Assembly: GCA_934702375.1 (NCBI GenBank)
Contig: CAKUYE010000011.1
Location: forward strand, 15,760 to 79,759
Direction: 5' to 3'
Length of the DNA: 64,000 bases
Source of the DNA: an uncultured Bacillota bacterium
GTDB lineage: Bacteria > Bacillota > Dehalobacteriia > UBA7702
The notes under the pieces were generated by a model. That model was not told the origin of the DNA. It worked only from the letters and a program-made list of their open reading frames with translations, and did not search any database. Of this stretch, positions 34,264 to 42,359 are shown piece after piece (position 1 is the stretch's first letter; every line of letters begins with the position of its first letter). The position numbers and the translations under genes were made by a program.

Positions 34264-34893
34264 ATGACAGATTTTCAAAAAGAAGTTTATATGGAGACCA
34301 TTAAAACGGCGATCGGGGATGAACCCATCACTCGTTTTGCCGAACGGGCAGGCCTCAGCGCCGGGAATCTTTCCCGCATTCGCAACGGTCAGGTTGCTTC
34401 GGTGGATACGTTAACACGGATTGCCGCAGCTTCGGGCCGGGTTTCTTTGCAGCAGCTTCTCGATGCCGCAACGCTTATGGGAGATTCGGAAGTTCCCCAG
34501 CTGAAAAAGACGGTGAGTATCCCCGTGGCGGAGTTTTTGCCGGAAACCAAAAGTAAGCTGTTGAGAGACGGCTCTCTTCCTCGGGAGGAATACTACGAGG
34601 AAACCTTTGCCCCCGGCGAGTATGTCTTTTTTATTGCCAACGACGATGCTTTAATGCCCCGGATTCACTGTGGAGATCGGGTTCTTGTGGATTTGAGCAA
34701 AAAACCGGAAAACGGCGATATCGTTCTGGTGCGCTTTAAAAAAGAGGGTCGGGGTACGCTGCGCCGGGTATCAACCGATGGCTATAAGTATTTCTTCTAT
34801 GGCAACGATCTTTCCCTTTATCCCATGGAACAGGTAAAGAAGTCCGAAGCCGATATCTTCGGTGTGGCGGTGGAAGCGCGGATTCGCCTGTAA
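34264..34893 (+). CDS. HTH repressor with a degenerate S24 (LexA/CI-like) domain
   Basis: The 209-residue protein has an N-terminal helix-turn-helix (residues about 12-60; GLSAGNLSRIRNGQVASV) and a C-terminal LexA-like fold. In active members the nucleophile lies in a GDSM motif and the base is a lysine. Here the corresponding positions read DDAL (A129) and LRRV (R167), so both catalytic residues are lost. Self-cleavage is therefore unlikely, and it may sense a ligand or act as a fixed repressor. GGAGG lies eight bases before ATG. Monocistronic. Confidence 0.82.
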   Translation: MTDFQKEVYMETIKTAIGDEPITRFAERAGLSAGNLSRIRNGQVASVDTLTRIAAASGRVSLQQLLDAATLMGDSEVPQLKKTVSIPVAEFLPETKSKLLRDGSLPREEYYEETFAPGEYVFFIANDDALMPRIHCGDRVLVDLSKKPENGDIVLVRFKKEGRGTLRRVSTDGYKYFFYGNDLSLYPMEQVKKSEADIFGVAVEARIRL

Positions 34894-34921
34894 AAAAAGC
34901 CGTTTTTCATGGCTTTTTTCA
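34893..34921 (+). terminator. Terminator of the repressor gene
   Basis: AAAAAAGCC and GGCTTTTTT form a 9-bp stem directly after the stop codon, ending in a T-run. Confidence 0.75.
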
Positions 34922-34931
34922 AAAAAAGGTA

Positions 34932-34960
34932 TTGACATATCGAGGATTCTCTGATATAAT
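34932..34960 (+). promoter_or_regulatory. tRNA promoter P1
   Basis: TTGACA (34932-34937), 17 bases, TATAAT (34955-34960): a perfect consensus. No gene lies between it and P2. Confidence 0.8.
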
Positions 34961-35026
34961 TGTATCCTGTCAGCGGCTTGTACAGAGCCTGTGACGAAAA
35001 AAATTGTCAAAACAGGAAAATAGTTC

Positions 35027-35055
35027 TTGACAATTTGGCAGAGATGCTGTATAAT
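35027..35055 (+). promoter_or_regulatory. tRNA promoter P2
   Basis: TTGACA (35027-35032), 17 bases, TATAAT (35050-35055): a second perfect consensus, 14 bases before tRNA-Lys. Confidence 0.85.
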
Positions 35056-35068
35056 ATTTAAATGTGAC

Positions 35069-35144
35069 GAGCCATTAGCTCAGCAGGCAGAGCACCTGAC
35101 TTTTAATCAGGGTGTCCGGCGTTCGAATCGCCGATGGCTCACCA
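35069..35144 (+). tRNA. tRNA-Lys (anticodon TTT)
   Basis: A 76-base cloverleaf with acceptor GAGCCAT/ATGGCTC, anticodon loop CTTTTAA giving TTT, T-arm GTTCGAATC, and encoded CCA. All stems pair. Confidence 0.97.
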
Positions 35145-35149
35145 ATATT

Positions 35150-35226
35150 GGCGCGTTGGAGAAGCGGCTGAACTCACCAGCCTTTCACGCTGGCATTCAT
35201 GGGTTCGAATCCCATACGCGTCACCA
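35150..35226 (+). tRNA. tRNA-Glu (anticodon TTC)
   Basis: A 77-base cloverleaf starting five bases after tRNA-Lys. Acceptor GGCGCGT/ACGCGTC with one G-U pair, anticodon stem CCAGC/GCTGG around CTTTCAC giving TTC, and encoded CCA. Confidence 0.96.
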
Positions 35227-35227
35227 T

Positions 35228-35264
35228 AAAGAAGTATCCACTCTTTGAGTGGTGCTTCTTTTCT
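35228..35264 (+). terminator. Terminator after tRNA-Glu
   Basis: AAGAAGTATCCACTC and GAGTGGTGCTTCTT form a 14-bp stem with one mismatch and TTT next. Confidence 0.8.
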
Positions 35265-35269
35265 ACCGA

Positions 35270-35298
35270 TAAGAAAGACCGCAAATTTGCGGTCTTAA
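35270..35298. terminator. Second hairpin between tRNA-Glu and tRNA-Gly
   Basis: AAGACCGCAAATTTGCGGTCTT is close to a perfect palindrome. It lies seven bases before the tRNA-Gly gene and may be a second terminator or a processing signal. Confidence 0.5.
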
Positions 35299-35305
35299 TA
35301 TATAT

Positions 35306-35379
35306 GCGGGTGTGGTTCAATGGTAGAACGTTAGCTTCCCAAGCTCAAAACGCGAGTTCGATTCTCGTCTCCCGCTCCA
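35306..35379 (+). tRNA. tRNA-Gly (anticodon CCC)
   Basis: A 74-base cloverleaf with D-arm GTTC/GAAC, anticodon loop TTCCCAA giving CCC, a T-arm with TTCGATT, and encoded CCA. There are two mismatches: a T-T in the acceptor stem and a T-C in the anticodon stem. No promoter is visible between it and the hairpin at 35270, so it depends on read-through or an unseen promoter. Confidence 0.9.
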
Positions 35380-35381
35380 TA

Positions 35382-35415
35382 AAAACCTGTTCATTGCGGT
35401 GAACAGGTTTTTCTT
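35382..35415 (+). terminator. Terminator after tRNA-Gly
   Basis: AAAACCTGTTCA and TGAACAGGTTTT form a 12-bp stem followed by TCTTTTG. Confidence 0.88.
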
Positions 35416-35591
35416 TTGATGTGAGGAGGGGAGAGGCCCTCGGGCAATAGGGATATCTCCGGTAGATTTAAAGAGGATTATCTGTAATTATAATTTCTTT
35501 TGCGCAATATGTAGCATTCTGTCGAATTCATTGAAATCCTGTTTATTTGCTGATATGATGTATGTATCAAAAAAAAGGAAGAGGGGAAATC

Positions 35592-36176
35592 ATGAAAAAG
35601 AAAAGTATTATTGCGCTGTTAATTGCTTTTGTGTTTGTATTTGGGATCTCCGCCTATGCTCTGTTGTCAGGGGATAAGGAGTCCTCTGCCGGGGTTTCCG
35701 TTGTTCCGTCGGAAGAGCCGGTGGAAAGCGCTTACCGAGGGGCGGTGTCCCTCTCCGAGACAAAAATTCGTGAGCAGATGGAGGAACCGAAGGCAGACCA
35801 AACCGAGGGAAATTGGTATACCGTGACCACGGAATCCGACCCCCTAAATCTGCGGGAAGAACCCCGGCAGGATTCTGCCGTTTGCGGCCGGGTCCCCCGG
35901 GGCGGTTTCGTTTATGTTACCGAAAAAGAAGGTGTTTGGGGCTTAACTCTGTACGACGGCGTTACCGGCTGGCTGAATCTTTCCTATTGTCAATCCGGTC
36001 AGGTGGAGGTATCTCCCGAGGTTTCCGAGGAAGCAACGGTAACGGTGTATGTAACGAATACCGGCGAGTGTTATCATCGCGGCGGCTGCGGCTACCTGCA
36101 CAGCAAAATTCCCATTTCTCTGGAGGATGCTAAAATTTCCTATCGCCCTTGCAGCCGTTGTCATCCGCCCCAATAA
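35592..36176 (+). CDS. Exported SH3b-domain protein with a Cys/His-rich tail
   Basis: The 194-residue protein begins with a signal anchor (MKKKSIIALLIAFVFVFG). Residues about 85-135 form an SH3b domain (LNLREEPRQDSAVCGRVPRGG...GVTGWLNLSY), which usually binds cell-wall peptides. The last 40 residues hold a motif with CYHRGGCGYL and CSRC, a probable metal site also seen at the ends of some nucleases and wall proteins. GAGGGG lies before ATG 35592, which is favoured over an in-frame ATG ten codons upstream. Monocistronic. The enzyme or partner it serves is not evident. Confidence 0.82.
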   Translation: MKKKSIIALLIAFVFVFGISAYALLSGDKESSAGVSVVPSEEPVESAYRGAVSLSETKIREQMEEPKADQTEGNWYTVTTESDPLNLREEPRQDSAVCGRVPRGGFVYVTEKEGVWGLTLYDGVTGWLNLSYCQSGQVEVSPEVSEEATVTVYVTNTGECYHRGGCGYLHSKIPISLEDAKISYRPCSRCHPPQ

Positions 36177-36228
36177 AAAAAGAAGATCCCGGATCGGGTA
36201 TGCAGTACCGAACCGGGAAATTCTTTTT
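36176..36228 (+). terminator. Terminator of the SH3b gene
   Basis: An imperfect stem (AGAAGATCCCGGATCGGGTA with TACCGAACCGGGAAATTCTT) ends in TTTTTG directly after the stop. Confidence 0.65.
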
Positions 36229-36259
36229 GTTGAAATAAATATATTTAAAGGAGTTATGA

Positions 36260-36325
36260 ATGGCTGATTCATTTTCTGTCGCAGCGGCAAACCAAGGAAG
36301 AGAGCATTTTCAATTTTTTTCATGA
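36260..36325 (+). CDS. Possible 21-residue peptide spanning an inverted repeat
   Basis: AAAGGAG six bases before ATG 36260 is a near-ideal ribosome site, and the frame encodes 21 residues (MADSFSVAAANQGREHFQFF, then S). Its middle lies over one arm of a perfect 14-bp inverted repeat (36281-36294 with 36330-36343). It may be a leader peptide or a small-protein gene. No downstream gene on this strand follows, so a classic attenuator is unlikely. Confidence 0.4.
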   Translation: MADSFSVAAANQGREHFQFFS

Positions 36326-36343
36326 GGGATGGTTTGCCGCTGC
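36281..36343. repeat. Perfect 14-bp inverted repeat
   Basis: GCAGCGGCAAACCA and TGGTTTGCCGCTGC are exact reverse complements with a 35-base loop that contains a T-run. It separates the SH3b gene from the convergent ABC transporter. Confidence 0.7.
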
Positions 36344-36408
36344 ATTACAGAAAAAATTAGGGGGGTAGTAGAGTAGGATACCTAAATTTATATGATGGCG
36401 TGAAAGAC

Positions 36409-38712
36409 TTATTCGGTTGCTTTCAACGCTTCGACCATATCGATTTTTTTATTTTTTCTTGCCACCATCAGGCTTACCAACAGGGACATTCCCATGGTGA
36501 TGGCAATGCCGATGAGGATGGTTGCGGGAGTGATGGCCATTTTCATTTCATATTCACTGGCAAGTGCTTTCAGCAGGTAGCTCAATACGCCGATCCCCGA
36601 GGGGATGCCGATAAGAATGCCGATAAAGCTGAGCCAGAGATTTTGCTGAATCAACAGCCTGCCGATTTTTCTGTCCTTGAATCCAACCACCTTTAAGGTG
36701 GCCATTTCCCGATATCGTTCGGTATAACTCATGACGCCGAGATTGTATAAAACCACAATCCCCAGGATCACTGCGCCGGTAATCAAAATAAGGATCATCA
36801 TATCCATCATTTCAATGAAGGTGTCAAAGGAGTCAATGATCATCTGCTTCGATTGAATACTTTTGATGGCGCTGTTTGGAGCGATATCTGCTTTGGAAAT
36901 ATTGGTGTAAACCGAATCAATCTCGTGATCGATTCCCAAGGTATCGGCATAGGCTTCGGTGATGACGACGTTTTCCGAAACGCTGCGGAGAATTCCTGCC
37001 ACCGTTAAGGTATAGGTCTCATCGTCGTCGTAGGGGCTGAGGAGAATGTGATCTCCCGGCTCCAGTTCAAATTCCTCTGCCAGGCGCATGCATACGTAGG
37101 CGCCGTCGTTATCGAGGTCGATGTAGTGGTTTTCTTCGTCGGGAAAACGCACGCGGTCGTTGTTGATGTGGTAGATATCCAGGGCTACGGATTTATCTGC
37201 CGGAGAGCCATAGGCTTCCATATGGACGCCTACCGAAGCGCTCCAGTCGCCCTGATAGGTATCTACGATGGCGTCGCGCTCTTTGTCGGTGGCATCCTCG
37301 GAAAGGTAGATCCTGGAGCTGTAGTTTGTTGCGCCGTCGTAGTAGAGTTTCAAAAATGCATCCATCGTATCGCCCATCCCTAAAGATCCTACAATCAGGA
37401 TCATGCTGCCGATGATGCCAATCAGGCTCATGGCGGTACGGGATTTGTGCCGGAGGATATCCCGAAGGTTCCAGCGGCTGCCAAAGGAAAGCTTTTGAAA
37501 GAGTCTTGTGTTTTCAAACCACATGGCTTCCATTTTCTTTGGCGTGCAGGGGCGGAGGGCATCTGCTGCCGTGCCCTTGAGCATCTGCTTTACGGAGAAA
37601 TAGCCGATTACCGTTAAAAGGGCAATGATACCGGCGATGATCTCTGCGCAGAAACCCGGGAAACAGAGCTTCCACTGAGGAATGTCGATATAGGTGCTCA
37701 TCATGCCTTTGGGGTTCATAATGGCCCAGGCGACGATGTAGCCGAGGATGACGCCGATGAAAGAGCCGATCAGGCCGATCATCAAAGCGTAGGAGGTGTA
37801 ATGCCATAAAATTCGTTTATCTTTGAAACCCAGAGCCTTCATGGTGCCGATCTGTATTTTTTCCTTTGCCGCCAAACGATGCATCGTTGTGACCATCGTG
37901 AGTATGGCGATCATTAGAAACAGAGCCGGCAACACTGCGCCCATGGTTTTGCCCTCCTCGGCTTCACCGCTGGCACCGGAATATGAAATATTTTCGTCCT
38001 TGGAGAGGACTAAAACAGCTTTTTCTAAGGTTGTATAAACATCTTTTAAAAGATTGCTTTGATCTTTGCTTGAGATAATGTTGATCTGTTCGTAAAAATC
38101 GGAGTGACGATGAAAGGCCTTGTTGTACATGGCCGGGGCAATGTATGCAAAGCCGTAGGTCTTAAAATCCGGCATCAGCTGGCTTTCGTCCCGAACACAA
38201 ATCATATGTTCACCGGATTTGATTAAGCCCTGAATGATTCCGGAAAGCTCCGTGTCCTTATAAATCAGGGTCAGGGAGTCGCCGACGGAAATGTTGTTGG
38301 CGGCGGCGTATTTATCCGAGAGCCAAATGCCGTTTTCACTTTCGGGGTCGTAGTCTGCTCCCTCTACCAGATAAAAGCCGGAAACGCTTTCATCCTCGGT
38401 AATGGTCATGGCCAGGCTGTCGCCTTCCTGTTCCTTTACATCGGCATTGACGGAAAAGTATCGGGCGGCTTTTTTCACGCCGTCAATTTTTTGGACCTTC
38501 TCCAATTCGTCTTTACTGAATTTTTCGTCGGTAATCAGGCGATAATCGGCAAAATTGGTTTCCTTGAGAAAAGAGGAAGTGTTTTGATCAATGCTGTACC
38601 ACTCCATATTGAAGCCGACAAAAATGCCGATCCCCAGGGCGATCATGATGATCATGGACAGGAACTGTGCTTTGTACAGCCCCATGGTACGCCATAATTT
38701 TTTGAAAAGCAT
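36409..38712 (-). CDS. FtsX-like ABC transporter permease
   Basis: The 767-residue permease has one N-terminal helix, a large extracytoplasmic domain (about 40-270), three helices, a second extracytoplasmic domain (about 450-610) and three final helices, with two FtsX blocks (MKALGFKDKRILWHY and LKVVGFKDRKIGRLL). Such transporters export peptides or lipoproteins, or act in antimicrobial peptide resistance. AAGGAGG lies before ATG. It lies 12 bp after its ATPase. Substrate unknown. Confidence 0.9.
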   Translation of the reverse strand: MLFKKLWRTMGLYKAQFLSMIIMIALGIGIFVGFNMEWYSIDQNTSSFLKETNFADYRLITDEKFSKDELEKVQKIDGVKKAARYFSVNADVKEQEGDSLAMTITEDESVSGFYLVEGADYDPESENGIWLSDKYAAANNISVGDSLTLIYKDTELSGIIQGLIKSGEHMICVRDESQLMPDFKTYGFAYIAPAMYNKAFHRHSDFYEQINIISSKDQSNLLKDVYTTLEKAVLVLSKDENISYSGASGEAEEGKTMGAVLPALFLMIAILTMVTTMHRLAAKEKIQIGTMKALGFKDKRILWHYTSYALMIGLIGSFIGVILGYIVAWAIMNPKGMMSTYIDIPQWKLCFPGFCAEIIAGIIALLTVIGYFSVKQMLKGTAADALRPCTPKKMEAMWFENTRLFQKLSFGSRWNLRDILRHKSRTAMSLIGIIGSMILIVGSLGMGDTMDAFLKLYYDGATNYSSRIYLSEDATDKERDAIVDTYQGDWSASVGVHMEAYGSPADKSVALDIYHINNDRVRFPDEENHYIDLDNDGAYVCMRLAEEFELEPGDHILLSPYDDDETYTLTVAGILRSVSENVVITEAYADTLGIDHEIDSVYTNISKADIAPNSAIKSIQSKQMIIDSFDTFIEMMDMMILILITGAVILGIVVLYNLGVMSYTERYREMATLKVVGFKDRKIGRLLIQQNLWLSFIGILIGIPSGIGVLSYLLKALASEYEMKMAITPATILIGIAITMGMSLLVSLMVARKNKKIDMVEALKATE

Positions 38713-38724
38713 TGTTCTTCCTCC

Positions 38725-39426
38725 TTACCAGTCGATCTCATCGGCACCGACAGGGTGGAGTTGTTCTTCTTTGGCGATGATCTTGCCGCTTTTTACGCGG
38801 ATCACAACATCGGCCATTTTTGCGATATTTTGGTTATGAGTGACGATCACGATGGTCTTGCCGTATTCCCGGGCCATTCTCAGCAACAGCTTTAAAACGA
38901 GGACCCCGGTTTCGGAATCCAGAGCGCCGGTAGGCTCATCGCAAAGCAGGATCTTGGGGTTCTTTGCCAAGGCTCTGGCAATGGATACCCTTTGCTGCTC
39001 GCCGCCGGAAAGTTCCGAAGGAAAATTCTTCAGGTGATCCGAAAGGCCGACTTCGGCTAAGATTTTATCTGCCGGCAGGGCCTTGGGGGCGATTTCCTTA
39101 ACGAAAGCCACGTTTTCATAAACGGTCAGCGTGGGGATGAGGTTGTAAAACTGAAATACAAAACCTACGGTCGCCGCTCGGTATTCTGCCAGCTTGTCGT
39201 TGGAAAGGGTGGAAATATCTTTTCCCTCTACGATGATTTTCCCCGAGGTCGGACTGTCCAATCCGCCCAGAAGGTTTAATAACGTACTCTTTCCTGCGCC
39301 GCTGGGGCCGAGGATTACCACGAATTTGCCTTCTTCCAAGGTCATATTGACCTGATCCAGAGCTTTTAATTCGTGTTCTCCGCTGGTATAAACACGGCTG
39401 ACATTTTGTAATTCTACCATCGACAT
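38725..39426 (-). CDS. ABC transporter ATP-binding protein (MacB/LolD type)
   Basis: The 233-residue ATPase has Walker [10 protein letters not shown], signature [12 protein letters not shown], Walker [13 protein letters not shown] and the H-loop VTHNQN. It pairs with the permease just downstream and is the first gene of the unit, under a promoter with two repressor-like sites. Confidence 0.94.
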   Translation of the reverse strand: MSMVELQNVSRVYTSGEHELKALDQVNMTLEEGKFVVILGPSGAGKSTLLNLLGGLDSPTSGKIIVEGKDISTLSNDKLAEYRAATVGFVFQFYNLIPTLTVYENVAFVKEIAPKALPADKILAEVGLSDHLKNFPSELSGGEQQRVSIARALAKNPKILLCDEPTGALDSETGVLVLKLLLRMAREYGKTIVIVTHNQNIAKMADVVIRVKSGKIIAKEEQLHPVGADEIDW

Positions 39427-39447
39427 GATGCCTGTCCTCTCATTCTA

Positions 39448-39533
39448 GTTAGTTCAGGCTAACCAAAGTCTGAATTGAATAGTTAGATTTATCTAACTGT
39501 ATGCATTATACCCCGAATCACCCACTTTGTCAA
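39448..39533 (-). promoter_or_regulatory. Promoter with two identical GTTAG-N6-CTAAC operators
   Basis: On the minus strand TTGACA (39533-39528), 17 bases, TATAAT (39510-39505). The inverted repeat GTTAG-N6-CTAAC occurs at 39482-39497, covering the expected start point, and again at 39448-39463 in the leader. Equal half-sites and spacing imply one dimeric repressor, perhaps of the TetR or MarR type. Its gene is not next door. Confidence 0.8.
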
Positions 39534-39611
39534 TGGGTTTTTCGGGGGATTATTTTGTGATGTCAATTTTTTTTGTGCAATTTTTTTAATTTTTTCCGAA
39601 AAAAGGGCCTT

Positions 39612-40730
39612 TTATTCCGCCAGACAGCTTAAAAAAACCTTTTCCGTTTGGGCGGCGGCTTTTTTCCATTGGAACTGTGCCGTTCGCTTTTGTCCCTTTG
39701 CTCCAAGGAGCTGCCGAAGCTCTTTTTTCGTCAAAAGGGCATACAATTGGGACGCAAGGTCGGTGCTGTCGAAGGGGTCGAACCAGAGAACATTGTCCGC
39801 CAGCACCTCCGGCAGGGAGGAGGTTTTTGCGGCGATCACCGGGGTGCCGCAGGCCATAGCTTCCAACGGCGGCAAGCCAAAGCCTTCGTAAAGGCTGGGA
39901 TAGACCATGACGGTAGCGCCGTTGTAAAAATAGGGGAGGTCGGCGGTGGGAACTTTATCGGTAAAGATCACGCTGTCGCTGATTTGCAGCGCTTCGGTCA
40001 GGCTGTCCAGAGCGTCGAAATCGTGATTTCGTTTTCCCGGCAATACCAGTGCATAGGGGATATTTTCTTCCTTTTTTAAAAGATAATAGGCGTTGATCAG
40101 GGCTTTTACGTTTTTACGCAGCCCAAAGCCGCCAACATAGAGAATATAGTCCTCGCAAATGCCGTAATGTTCCTTTAAGAAGGTCTTTACCGTATCTTTG
40201 GGCAAGGGGCGGTAGATGGGCTCCGGTGCTTCATGGATCACATGAATTCGATCCTCGGGATAATGAAAGAGACGTTGGATGTCCTTTTTGGAACATTCCG
40301 ACACGGTGATCACGGCATCGCTGCGCTCCATGATTTTGGGCATCTCTTTGAGAAATTCCTTTAAATAGCCGCGGCCGACGGTTTCCGGAAAGAGATAGGG
40401 AATCAAATCGTGGATCGTTACCGTTTCTTTACAGCACTTTTTTTCCGGCAGTCCAATGCCGTTTTGAGGAACATGATACAGTTGAATTTGTTTTTCCTTG
40501 ATGGCCCGGGGTAAAAACTCCCTGCGCCAGATATCCTTTTGCTCCCCGCGGGAATAAATATCCTCCGGGTCAAAGCGAAACCCGGTGTATTCCTGCCCCG
40601 GGAGAAAAACCTCCGGCCGGGGGAGATTTTGGGGCAAATGCGCCAAAATCTGCCACGTATAGGTGCCAATACCGGTACCCCGGTAGAGGAGTGCGCCGCG
40701 GCCGTCGATGGCAATATGGGGTGTTGTCAC
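39612..40730 (-). CDS. GT4 glycosyltransferase, CotSA-like
   Basis: The 372-residue protein has the GT-B fold with the GT4 donor-site motif (YPSLYEGFGLPPLEAMACGTPVI, shown in part) and YVGGFGLRKN. The start is GTG at 40730: GGAGG lies seven bases upstream and GTGA overlaps the stop of the kinase-like gene before it. The many codons open upstream in the same frame are not used. In Bacillus a GT4 protein (CotSA) is paired with the coat protein CotS; the same pairing here suggests a spore-coat role, but the sugar and acceptor are unknown. Confidence 0.85.
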   Translation of the reverse strand: MTTPHIAIDGRGALLYRGTGIGTYTWQILAHLPQNLPRPEVFLPGQEYTGFRFDPEDIYSRGEQKDIWRREFLPRAIKEKQIQLYHVPQNGIGLPEKKCCKETVTIHDLIPYLFPETVGRGYLKEFLKEMPKIMERSDAVITVSECSKKDIQRLFHYPEDRIHVIHEAPEPIYRPLPKDTVKTFLKEHYGICEDYILYVGGFGLRKNVKALINAYYLLKKEENIPYALVLPGKRNHDFDALDSLTEALQISDSVIFTDKVPTADLPYFYNGATVMVYPSLYEGFGLPPLEAMACGTPVIAAKTSSLPEVLADNVLWFDPFDSTDLASQLYALLTKKELRQLLGAKGQKRTAQFQWKKAAAQTEKVFLSCLAE

Positions 40731-41722
40731 TTCGATACCTCCAGTCTGTTTTTCAGCTCTTCCAGCCAGGTGTCCTCTTGCTTTAGCTCTGCGGCGGCAT
40801 AGCTCATCTTTTTCAGGTAAAATTCCTTTTGCCGATCCTTTTCTTCGCTGAAATAGCGATGGCTGATGCGCCAGAATTTTTGAGGAAATAAAAGCAAAGC
40901 ACAAAGCACCTCGGCTTCTGCCTTGGATAATTTGCGATCGTACTGGTAGCTGTCAAAGATTGCGGTGATTTTTTCTCTGTAGTTTTCCCCCCGTTTCAAG
41001 GCGCGTTTTGTCAGGCGCATCAAATCGGTCAGGGGCAAATCCCGGCAGCAATAATCAAAGTCAATGAGATAGGCCTTGCCCTCTTTCATAATGAAATTTC
41101 TGGCGGCAACATCGTAGTGGATAAAGCTGCCTACGGCTTCGGCTTCGGCGGCAAGTCGGGGGTATGCCGAGCGGTTTAGCTGCTCCAAAGCTTTTTGGGC
41201 CTTTTCCCTCAGGGTGGGGTACAGGCTTCGGTATGCCCGGGCAAAGGCATCTTCGGGCATGGTTTTGGCAAGGTCGTTGTATTGATCCAGGTCTTTCAGG
41301 CGCTGCAACAGCTTTTCTCCCCGTTGAAAGCAGCCGCTGCGGTTTTTGGCCTCCGTCGGCAGGTTTTTCTCCCTTGCCCGCAGGTGAAACCCGGCCAATG
41401 TTTCTCCCACTGCCTGAAGGTGGCTGCAACGGTCGAAATCGCAGGGGCTTCCTTCGATCCATTGATGGAGAGTAAAGCAGTCGTCTTTTTCCCGGTAAAA
41501 TGCTGCCTCGGTTTTGGTGGGGATCAGCGGCGCATAGGAAAAAAAGCCGTGGCGGCTCAGGCTGTTTTCGGCGGCGCAGATAAAATCCAGACTCTTTTCC
41601 TTTAGGGGGCTGGCTTTTAAGGCAAAATCGCCGCCGCCGGTTTTCACCCGGAACACGTTGTTTTGTATGCGCTTCGTCGTTAAAGTGGGGATATCCCATC
41701 CCCGTTCGATCAATTTTTCCAT
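40727..41722 (-). CDS. CotS-family spore coat kinase-like protein
   Basis: This 331-residue protein has the aminoglycoside-phosphotransferase/CotS fold, with the catalytic loop HYDVAARNF and metal site LIDFDYCCRDLP. The CotS family in spore formers includes coat proteins and possible kinases. The catalytic Asp and Asn are retained here, so activity is possible. Coupled to the glycosyltransferase by a 4-bp overlap. Confidence 0.82.
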   Translation of the reverse strand: MEKLIERGWDIPTLTTKRIQNNVFRVKTGGGDFALKASPLKEKSLDFICAAENSLSRHGFFSYAPLIPTKTEAAFYREKDDCFTLHQWIEGSPCDFDRCSHLQAVGETLAGFHLRAREKNLPTEAKNRSGCFQRGEKLLQRLKDLDQYNDLAKTMPEDAFARAYRSLYPTLREKAQKALEQLNRSAYPRLAAEAEAVGSFIHYDVAARNFIMKEGKAYLIDFDYCCRDLPLTDLMRLTKRALKRGENYREKITAIFDSYQYDRKLSKAEAEVLCALLLFPQKFWRISHRYFSEEKDRQKEFYLKKMSYAAAELKQEDTWLEELKNRLEVSK

Positions 41723-41731
41723 CCTTTTACT

Positions 41732-41823
41732 CCGTGGCTGATGATGGTACAGTCTATGCGGGAAGGGATGAAAAAAGACATGAAGCCGCAGATTCCTGAA
41801 AAATGAACACTAGGCAGCCACGG
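41732..41823. repeat. 9-bp inverted repeat upstream of the cotS-like gene
   Basis: CCGTGGCTG (41732-41740) and CAGCCACGG (41815-41823) are exact reverse complements about 75 bases apart in the divergent region. It could be a regulatory loop or chance. Confidence 0.3.
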
Positions 41824-41900
41824 CGGGGTTGTGGTAAAATAGATCTGTACAGAAATAAAGGAGGGAATCGGAATCGGCTGGCGAAGGATCATGGGACGAT

Positions 41901-42305
41901 ATGGATATCACTGCACTGACGGAATACCGAAGTGCCTATATCGGGGATGCCGCCAACGTCAGCCAGCTTTTTTACCGGCTGCCCCTTAATGATTTGCCCA
42001 TAAGCTTTGCCATTGACGATGAGGCCTGTGCTCTGACGGTAACATACGGAGAGCCTGCCGGAGAATATGGGAAAGCGGAATTGGAGCAAAATTTGGTTTT
42101 TAATGCCATTGCCGCCATGGCCTTGATTGATAATCTCTCCGAAGTGATTTATGAGTTTCCTTCGGGAAGCTATGAGATTTCCCGTTCTCAAGCAGAGTCG
42201 GTGTTGGGTGCACCTCTTTCGGCGCTGTTGACCGATGAAAATTGGCAAAAAAAGGTTGTGGAACCGTTGGCCGATGATGCCTTTGTAGAACAATTTATAG
42301 AGTAA
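41901..42305 (+). CDS. DUF4825-like protein, function unknown
   Basis: The 134-residue product opens with LTEYRSAYIGDAANVSQL and continues with short beta strands, which resembles the DUF4825 domain often found attached to membrane-anchored proteins of Clostridia. Here there is no signal peptide or membrane helix. The start is uncertain: a strong AAAGGAGGG lies at about 41857, too far from this ATG, while AAGGA near 41883 is nearer. It is followed by a terminator and converges with trxB. Confidence 0.6.
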   Translation: MDITALTEYRSAYIGDAANVSQLFYRLPLNDLPISFAIDDEACALTVTYGEPAGEYGKAELEQNLVFNAIAAMALIDNLSEVIYEFPSGSYEISRSQAESVLGAPLSALLTDENWQKKVVEPLADDAFVEQFIE

Positions 42306-42306
42306 C

Positions 42307-42340
42307 AAAAAAAGAGAGGTCGGGGTTTCCGACCTCTTTG
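42307..42340. terminator. Bidirectional terminator
   Basis: AGAGGTCGG and CCGACCTCT form a 9-bp stem flanked by A- and T-runs, between convergent genes. Confidence 0.82.
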
Positions 42341-42359
42341 GTTTATAGAGGGGTTTGCA

